A DNA stretch of 8,612 nucleotides from Lutispora sp. GTDB taxonomy: Bacteria > Bacillota > Clostridia > Lutisporales > Lutisporaceae. Positions 6,720 through 8,612 of the stretch are shown here, one piece after another (position 1 is the stretch's first letter; each line of letters begins with the position of its first letter). The notes beneath the pieces are model-generated. The model had not been told where the DNA came from and searched no databases. It was given only the letters and a program-made list of their open reading frames with translations. The position numbers and the translations under genes are program-made. The stretch covers positions 1-8,612 of the forward strand of contig JAUQXG010000354.1 of NCBI GenBank assembly GCA_030834765.1, read 5' to 3'.

Positions 6720-6828
6720 GATAGAATCCCCCTTAAGCTTTATTTAACCATATTTATAAGCATCACAGTGACCTTTACATTTTAGTATCCCGCAATAATC
6801 ATGCTGGACCTAATGATTCCTTATCTGT

Positions 6829-6857
6829 AATTTATCATATAACTTTATAATATTCAA
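6829..6857 (-). promoter_or_regulatory. Possible sigma-A promoter for the QueG-like/csaA unit
   Basis: The minus strand has TTGAAT (6852-6857), a 17-bp spacer and TAAATT (6829-6834), with TG one base upstream of the -10. It lies just after the araC stop codon, in the only gap where this unit could start. The predicted start near 6822 gives a leader of about 100 nt before the small upstream ORF. Confidence 0.4.
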
Positions 6858-6861
6858 TGCT

Positions 6862-7836
6862 CTACAGATTAAATGCCTTGCGAAACTGACTGGGGGTGAT
6901 ACCATGTATATCTTTGAAGGCGGCAGTAAATTTGGCGGGATTTTGATATCCACATTTTGTAGCGATGTTCTGTATGCTCAACTCATCGGCTGCCAAAAGC
7001 TGCATGGCACGTTTCATGGTTTCAGTTCGAATATAGTCATAAAGCGTATAGCCATAAAGATTTTTAAAGGAAAGGCGCAGCTTGCTTTCACTCATTTCAG
7101 AAAGCTGGCACATGGTTTCCATATTTGGTGGGTTCAGAATATCCTTATCCAGCGTTTCTTTGATGAGGTAAAGCTTTTGCTTATTCTCCCAAGTAATATA
7201 GTTTCGCCGCTTGCGTTTCCAACGAACGGGGTTTTGAACATTGCGCATAATCATGGTCAGCAGTTCAATGGTTTTACATTGGAAAGTAATCAAAGGCATA
7301 TCTGCATGCCGTACCCCCCATCTCATTTGTTCCAGAATAAGCATGATGTCGGGAGTGTTGTAGTGGGATTCTTCCCATTCCTTGGCATCTTCAATATTGA
7401 TTTTTAAGAAGGGACTTCTGTCCTTCAGAAAATTTTGGATAAAATCCTCAAAAATCAAAACACTGGTAAAACAAGCATGCACCTTTTCTGAAAAAGTCAG
7501 ACGGAAGGGTTTTTGTGGATTGATCATCACGTGATTGATGAGGGTAAGATGCTTAGAAGGTTTGCCTTGTTGGGTGAAGGTGATGTCACCGCAGTCTATA
7601 CAGAAAATCCACATGCAGGGCCGATCAATGTTCATGGTATAGGTCATTGTTTTTTCTGGTGTAAGCCATGCGCTTGCTACAAAAAGTCCGTCTGTCGGAT
7701 GCATTTCAGCAATCCAGCCATTTTTCCAGTGTGGAGGGAAATAGTATATCACGCCGTTGCCATAGTCATGCTTGGTCAAACCAAACTGCTGGGCCATGGC
7801 ACCGTAGCCCAATTCGTATTCATTTGTACTGCTCAT
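6862..7836 (-). CDS. AraC-family transcriptional regulator (siderophore/iron-uptake context)
   Basis: A 324-residue regulator. The C-terminal ~100 residues (about 225-324) form the double helix-turn-helix of the AraC/XylS family, with NMETMCQLSEMSESKLRLSFK for the first helix pair and the canonical SIQNIATKCGYQNPAKFTAAF, GITPSQFRK for the second. The N-terminal ~200 residues are a ligand-binding region I cannot assign. Overall shape and length recall the PchR/YbtA type of regulators that sense siderophores. It is divergent from a gene for an iron-siderophore-type binding lipoprotein, which supports that reading. ATG at 7836 has AGGAGG five bases upstream. The GC content appears somewhat higher than in prdC (hand counts of a few lines only), so separate acquisition is possible. 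Its promoter probably lies at 7886-7894 within a palindrome, which suggests control by an operator. Confidence 0.87.
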   Translation of the reverse strand: MSSTNEYELGYGAMAQQFGLTKHDYGNGVIYYFPPHWKNGWIAEMHPTDGLFVASAWLTPEKTMTYTMNIDRPCMWIFCIDCGDITFTQQGKPSKHLTLINHVMINPQKPFRLTFSEKVHACFTSVLIFEDFIQNFLKDRSPFLKINIEDAKEWEESHYNTPDIMLILEQMRWGVRHADMPLITFQCKTIELLTMIMRNVQNPVRWKRKRRNYITWENKQKLYLIKETLDKDILNPPNMETMCQLSEMSESKLRLSFKNLYGYTLYDYIRTETMKRAMQLLAADELSIQNIATKCGYQNPAKFTAAFKDIHGITPSQFRKAFNL

Positions 7837-7873
7837 AGAATCCTCCTTATGAAAACAGTTTATTGTACTTAAA

Positions 7874-7897
7874 ATATGTTAGACTGTTATAACATAT
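7874..7897. promoter_or_regulatory. Palindromic operator overlapping the araC promoter
   Basis: ATATGTTA-N8-TAACATAT is a perfect 8-bp inverted repeat. Its core GTTAGACTGTTATAAC (7878-7893) matches the core of the palindrome at 8112-8127 at 12 of 16 positions. On the minus strand it contains TG-T-TATAAC (7886-7894), a likely extended -10 of araC about 50 bp before the start codon. Binding here should block or tune araC transcription. The binding protein could be the AraC regulator itself or a metal-dependent repressor. Confidence 0.5.
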
Positions 7898-7940
7898 ATG
7901 AATTATATCACAGGGCTGAGTCCATATACAATCTCAATAC

Positions 7941-7968
7941 ACTCCAATCTGTGTTGAGAGTACTCCAA
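7941..7968. repeat. ACTCCAA direct repeats 21 bp apart (candidate AraC half-sites)
   Basis: ACTCCAA occurs at 7941-7947 and again at 7962-7968, exactly 21 bp apart, the spacing typical of tandem half-sites for AraC-family proteins. The first copy is part of CTCCAATCTG (7942-7951), whose exact reverse complement CAGATTGGAG lies at 8062-8071, just upstream of the -35 box of the lipoprotein promoter. The word is short, so this is suggestive only. Confidence 0.3.
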
Positions 7969-8061
7969 AACCGAGTTTATTTATTCTGTTTTATAGACAC
8001 AAAACACCTGTGACACAATGATTTCGTTGATCTCATATATTTTTTTGAGTTCTTGTTAAAG

Positions 8062-8071
8062 CAGATTGGAG
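8062..8071. repeat. Inverted copy of the CTCCAATCTG word upstream of the -35 box
   Basis: CAGATTGGAG is the exact reverse complement of 7942-7951. It ends four bases before the -35 box of the lipoprotein promoter, where an AraC-type activator would contact RNA polymerase. With the distant copy about 120 bp away, DNA looping between sites is possible. This is inference from position and repetition. Confidence 0.3.
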
Positions 8072-8074
8072 AAA

Positions 8075-8103
8075 TTGACGTAAGGCAGGTAACATGATAA
8101 GAT
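8075..8103 (+). promoter_or_regulatory. Sigma-A promoter of the iron-uptake lipoprotein gene
   Basis: TTGACG (8075-8080), a 17-bp spacer and TAAGAT (8098-8103), with TG at 8095-8096 making an extended -10. The predicted start is near 8110, about 90 nt before the start codon. The second palindrome begins right at this start. Confidence 0.6.
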
Positions 8104-8110
8104 TTAAAAC

Positions 8111-8128
8111 AGTTAGACAATACTAACT
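8111..8128. promoter_or_regulatory. Palindromic operator at the transcript start of the lipoprotein gene
   Basis: AGTTAGACAATACTAACT has perfect 6-bp arms with a 6-bp centre. It spans about +1 to +18 of the predicted transcript, a repressor position. The half-sites GTTAG/CTAAC resemble those of the DtxR/IdeR iron repressors, but the gap between them is longer than in the classical site. The sister palindrome overlaps the araC promoter. Confidence 0.5.
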
Positions 8129-8199
8129 TTCGCTTTGATACAGTGAAGCGCGCGCACAATGTCAAGGGTGTACAAAAATTTTTCGTAAGGAGATTTTAC

Positions 8200-8612
8200 A
8201 TGAACATTACTACATTTAAGAAATTTTTTGCTGTTCTTTTCGTAATAGCAATTTTCACCATTGGTTTTACAGGCTGCACCAATACAAACACTTCCGCAGT
8301 ATCCAACCTTCCTAATGAGGAAAAAAAAGAACCCCAAACTCATATCGTTTCTACAGTAATGGGAGAAATTGAGGTACCTACGAATCCTCAAAGGGTTGTC
8401 GTGAATTGGTATATTGGTGATGTCTTTACTCTAGGCATTAAACCCGTCGCCTTTATGGGTTGGTCACAGGAAACAATGCCCTTTTATGATAAATTTGATG
8501 GCGTTGCAGTGATCCAAAACTGGGAAGCAGAAGAGATCATGACCTATAACCCTGACTTGATCATTACTTATAGTCAAGAAAACTTTGAAAAGCTTTCAAA
8601 AATTGCTCCTGT
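8200..8612 (+). CDS. Iron-siderophore-type ABC transporter substrate-binding lipoprotein (3' end beyond window)
   Basis: The first 137 codons of an extracellular solute-binding lipoprotein. Residues 1-25 form a lipoprotein signal (two Lys, hydrophobic core, then FTGC with the lipid-bearing Cys26), followed by a Thr/Asn/Ser-rich tether. The mature part begins with a strand and the motif IEVPTNPQRVVV, then DVFTLGIKPVAFMGW and EEIMTYNPDLIITYS, which are characteristic of class III (FhuD/FecB/BtuF-like) binding proteins for iron-siderophores, haem or cobalamin. ATG at 8200 has AAGGAG seven bases upstream. A divergent AraC regulator and the operators in the spacer favour a siderophore substrate. 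Permease and ATPase genes would be expected downstream. The exact ligand cannot be read from this part. Confidence 0.88.
   Translation, partial: MNITTFKKFFAVLFVIAIFTIGFTGCTNTNTSAVSNLPNEEKKEPQTHIVSTVMGEIEVPTNPQRVVVNWYIGDVFTLGIKPVAFMGWSQETMPFYDKFDGVAVIQNWEAEEIMTYNPDLIITYSQENFEKLSKIAP

Larger units (their letters stand above)
7837..8199. other. Divergent control region between araC and the iron-uptake lipoprotein gene
   Basis: This 363-bp stretch has no credible gene. It holds, left to right, the araC ribosome binding site and extended -10 inside a palindrome (7874-7897), the repeated word ACTCCAA (7941-7947 and 7962-7968), an inverted copy of the longer word CTCCAATCTG (8062-8071), a sigma-A promoter facing right (8075-8103) and a second palindrome (8111-8128). 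No Fur-box-like sequence was seen. Confidence 0.65.

Noticed and set aside
7513..7872. Plus-strand frame of 119 codons opposite the 5' half of araC, also 6904-7407
   Set aside because: Antisense to a clear AraC-family protein with canonical helix-turn-helix motifs; no family match or ribosome binding site.
7977..8391. Two minus-strand frames (7977-8165 and 8113-8391) in and beyond the divergent spacer
   Set aside because: The first begins at a TTG without a ribosome binding site, and the second lies antisense to the signal peptide region of the lipoprotein gene; both cross the promoter and operator region.
1..8612. CRISPR arrays, tRNA or rRNA genes, insertion sequences
   Set aside because: No regularly spaced repeats, no tRNA-like cloverleaf with conserved TPsiC arm and no transposase-like coding sequence were seen on either strand.

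Overview
The window looks like a piece of chromosome from a low-GC Gram-positive anaerobe of the class Clostridia that ferments amino acids by the Stickland reaction. The evidence is gene content (D-proline reductase genes prdA, prdC and prdR), AT-rich spacers, strong AGGAGG-type ribosome binding sites and a sigma-54 promoter. I cannot name the genus from the sequence alone.

Left part (1-5500, all minus strand): prdR, prdC and prdA lie in transcription order, with prdA running off the left edge. PrdR is a CBS-CBS-PAS-AAA+-Fis activator of sigma-54 RNA polymerase. It ends at a strong hairpin terminator. The 414-bp gap after it carries a near-perfect -24/-12 promoter in front of prdC and several inverted repeats that could be PrdR enhancer sites. 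PrdC is an RnfC-like electron carrier thought to feed electrons to the reductase. PrdA is the pyruvoyl-forming proprotein; here it has a visibly duplicated N-terminal module. The simplest model is that PrdR senses proline or a related signal and switches on prdC-prdA and the downstream genes (prdB and others, outside the window) through sigma-54. prdR itself seems to be read from an extended -10 promoter into an mRNA whose first ~80 nt form a long stem-loop.

Middle part (5457-6860, minus strand): an apparent two-gene unit with a QueG-like 2x[4Fe-4S] protein and a CsaA-type tRNA-binding-fold protein, closed by a terminator. A 25-codon upstream ORF overlaps the start of the QueG-like gene. No functional link to proline reductase is evident.

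Right part (6862-8612): an AraC-family regulator (minus) is divergent from a lipoprotein substrate-binding protein of the iron-siderophore ABC transporter type (plus, cut by the window edge). The 363-bp divergent spacer holds a good sigma-A promoter for the transporter gene and two related GTTA-N8-TAAC palindromes, one at each gene's predicted transcription start. This suggests joint control of an iron-uptake locus.

Nothing here amounts to a wholly new system. The observations most worth following up are the duplicated PrdA module, the architecture of the prdC control region, the structured prdR leader and the paired operators of the iron-uptake locus.
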